This document shows, one piece after another, positions 33,750-35,378 of a stretch of 35,378 nt of DNA (position 1 is its first letter; every line of letters begins with the position of its first letter). The notes under the pieces were generated by a model. The model was not told where the DNA came from and made no database searches. It saw nothing but the letters and a program-made list of their open reading frames with translations. The stretch is from Flavobacteriales bacterium (GTDB taxonomy: Bacteria > Bacteroidota > Bacteroidia > Flavobacteriales_F > PHOS-HE28): positions 1-35,378 of the forward strand of contig JAGNUG010000031.1 in assembly GCA_017987115.1 (NCBI GenBank), in the 5' to 3' direction. The position numbers were made by a program, and so were the translations under genes.

Positions 33750-35177
33750 ATGTTATGGATCATCTGTCAACATTCTACTGTTGACTTGGCTGCTCAGAAA
33801 ATAGACCTTGGCTATTTCGACCTGAAAGTTCAGCAAGAAGCCCAAGGATACCAATGGTTGCGTTGGAGTACAGGTGCTATAGGGCATCGCCTTACCGGAA
33901 GCCCTCAGGGTGTGTTGGCCGAACAAACCGCTGATAGTTTATTCCGCCTAAGCGGACTTGAAACGGTTTCACTCTTCCCTTTCACGGCTCAGGCATGGGG
34001 TCGTGACCGGGTTGCCCTGGAAATGAACGATGGCGAGGGCGTATTGCATCTTTCTGCTGTAGCGCTGGCAAACACACCTCTGGATGCTTCCATTGAAGCC
34101 CAAGTAGTGGATATCGGCAACGGCCTGGAATCAGATATTGCATCGGTGAACGGATCACTCAAAGGCAAGATCGTTCTTGTGAACCTTGGCCTGTTAAATG
34201 CGAACGAAGGTGCCAAGAACCTGCATCGAAGCGAAAAAGTGGCGTTGGCCATGCAACAAGGTGCAACGGGCGTGGTCTTTGTCAATCAGGTAGAAGGTCA
34301 CATTCTATTGACCGGGTCGGCCTCCATCGATGGGAATTTGATACCGATACCGGCCGCGTGCATTGCCACGGAAGACGGGATCCTCATACGGGAACAACTC
34401 GCACAAGGCAAGAGCTACACAGCGAAATTGTCCATGAAGAATACCAGCGCCATGGTGACGGCGAACAACGTGATAGCAGAGATCAAGGGCACAACACATC
34501 CAAACGAGGTGATCATTGTAGGCGGTCATTTGGATTGCTGGGACCTGGCCACCGGTGCAACGGACAATGGCCTTGGCTCATACTCAATACTTGATCTTGC
34601 ACGGGCCATGCGATCAATGCCCTTCCTACCGGAACGCACCGTTCGTTTCGTATTGTTCATGGGAGAAGAACAAGGTTTATTGGGTTCACGGGCTCTGGTA
34701 AAACACTACCAGGAAACCGGGGAGTTGGACAACATCAAATGCATGATCAACTTGGACATGAGCGGTCATCCGCAAGGGTTTGGCGTTGCTGGGCCAGAAG
34801 GTTGGAGCACCGCGGTTGCTAACCTATTGCCGGCCATGCATAAAATGGATAGTGCGGCCTTCGAAGGAAAAATGAGCGAAGAAGTATGGCTTCACAGTGA
34901 CCACCAACCCTTTCTCATGGCCGGTGTTCCGGTTCTTTATCCATTAAGCGACCTCGGCAAACATATTTATGGGTGCTACCACAGTAGTTGCGATGATATC
35001 CACTTGGTGGACCCACAAGCCATGGTGAACAACGTGCGCTTTACTGGTGCGCTGGTCTATGGATTGGCAGCCACTAAAGAGCTGCCACCACATTTTGCAA
35101 ATGACCAATTACGCGAGCGACTGATCAAGGCAGGATTGGAAACCTCGTTGCGTTTGGGTGGAGATTGGCCGTTCTGA
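33750..35177 (+). CDS. Secreted M28 family zinc aminopeptidase
   Basis: A two-zinc exopeptidase of about 475 residues, resembling carboxypeptidase Q-type M28 enzymes. Zinc ligands by codon position: His at 34527 (GGHLDCWDL), Asp at 34563 (GATDNGLGS), Glu pair at 34665-34670 (MGEEQGLLGS), Asp at 34755 (INLDMSGH) and His at 34980 (CYHSSCDD). A PA-like insert precedes the catalytic part (LKGKIVLVNLG, GATGVVFVNQ). The start is uncertain: ATG 33750, TTG 33738, or ATG 33651, which abuts the start of the divergent YfiR gene. The 33738 or 33750 start leaves room for promoters and a signal ending DLAAQ. No sorting domain, so probably periplasmic. Confidence 0.9.
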   Translation: MLWIICQHSTVDLAAQKIDLGYFDLKVQQEAQGYQWLRWSTGAIGHRLTGSPQGVLAEQTADSLFRLSGLETVSLFPFTAQAWGRDRVALEMNDGEGVLHLSAVALANTPLDASIEAQVVDIGNGLESDIASVNGSLKGKIVLVNLGLLNANEGAKNLHRSEKVALAMQQGATGVVFVNQVEGHILLTGSASIDGNLIPIPAACIATEDGILIREQLAQGKSYTAKLSMKNTSAMVTANNVIAEIKGTTHPNEVIIVGGHLDCWDLATGATDNGLGSYSILDLARAMRSMPFLPERTVRFVLFMGEEQGLLGSRALVKHYQETGELDNIKCMINLDMSGHPQGFGVAGPEGWSTAVANLLPAMHKMDSAAFEGKMSEEVWLHSDHQPFLMAGVPVLYPLSDLGKHIYGCYHSSCDDIHLVDPQAMVNNVRFTGALVYGLAATKELPPHFANDQLRERLIKAGLETSLRLGGDWPF

Positions 35178-35199
35178 AAGACATTGCGACCATTTCGGA

Positions 35200-35378
35200 C
35201 TAGTGCAATATGATCCGTTCTGTTAGTGAGCCCTTATCGCTATCCATTTGGAAAATATACCAGCAACGAGGCCATGCACTTACATCAATTGTGGCACGTT
35301 CCGTGGACCGTTCGCTCCAAACCGTACGTCCTGTTAGGTCTAAAATGCGGACTGATCCGTTATTGCCTTGGCTGATCG
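35200..35378 (-). CDS. C-terminal end of a T9SS cargo protein (partial)
   Basis: About 59 codons of a minus-strand gene that continues beyond the right edge, ending with TAG at 35200-35202. The reading includes SVRILDLTGRTVWSE and ends GSLTERIILH, the layout of a T9SS type A sorting domain (beta-strands of an Ig-like fold, basic residue near the end). GRTVWS matches the usual GR-x-V strand; the expected G-x-Y-x-L strand reads RCWYIFQM. The upstream domains are outside the window, so what the protein does is unknown. It converges on the M28 peptidase gene, 22 bases away. Confidence 0.75.
   Translation of the reverse strand, partial: ISQGNNGSVRILDLTGRTVWSERSTERATIDVSAWPRCWYIFQMDSDKGSLTERIILH

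Overview
The window reads as a chromosomal piece of a Bacteroidota bacterium, most likely an uncultured Flavobacteriales-type lineage. The signs are: several secreted proteins ending in type IX secretion system (T9SS) type A sorting domains; promoters of the Bacteroidota housekeeping sigma type (TTG, about 20 nt, TAnnTTTG) with almost no Shine-Dalgarno sequences; an acpP-fabF-rnc-IPExxxVDY-pyk gene order; and many PKD, C10 peptidase and SBBP proteins. Base composition is near 50% GC, apart from one visibly AT-richer gene (21653-22618).

Layout. 1-7296 is a housekeeping block: pyruvate kinase, an IPExxxVDY protein, RNase III, FabF and ACP on the minus strand, and purN and rnhA on the plus strand. 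An iodotyrosine-deiodinase-like flavoprotein and a MarC membrane protein sit inside it. 7403-12922 holds a biotinyl carrier protein, an exported Mn-type superoxide dismutase, a C10 cysteine protease with a translationally coupled lipoprotein, and a PfkB sugar kinase. tRNA-Asn follows at 13038-13111. 13353-17910 encodes a 12-PKD-domain T9SS protein and a predicted beta-helix protein. 17947-25418 is bounded by two near-identical direct repeats of about 540 bp, each carrying a short ssb gene, its terminator and its upstream region. Between them lie an SBBP-repeat T9SS protein, an AT-richer membrane protein and a secreted serine hydrolase.

25634-28929 is a three-gene overlapping operon: an ECF sigma factor, a protein built to span both membranes (anti-sigma-like N-terminus, one inner-membrane helix, disordered periplasmic linker, outer-membrane barrel), and a PKD/T9SS surface protein. 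A third ssb gene overlaps its 3' end on the other strand. After a universal stress protein comes a minus-strand signalling operon, YfiR-like periplasmic protein, TPR protein and HAMP-SpoIIE phosphatase. An M28 peptidase and the 3' end of another T9SS cargo gene close the window.

The most interesting candidates are: (1) the sigma / dual-membrane anti-sigma / T9SS adhesin operon; (2) three short, tail-less SSB genes in 11 kb that share 10-bp-phased CGTTT repeats about 100 nt upstream of their starts; (3) the YfiR-like protein paired with a phosphatase instead of a diguanylate cyclase; and (4) a bacterial deiodinase-like enzyme with the full lid triad. All functions are read from sequence motifs by eye; no database search was possible.
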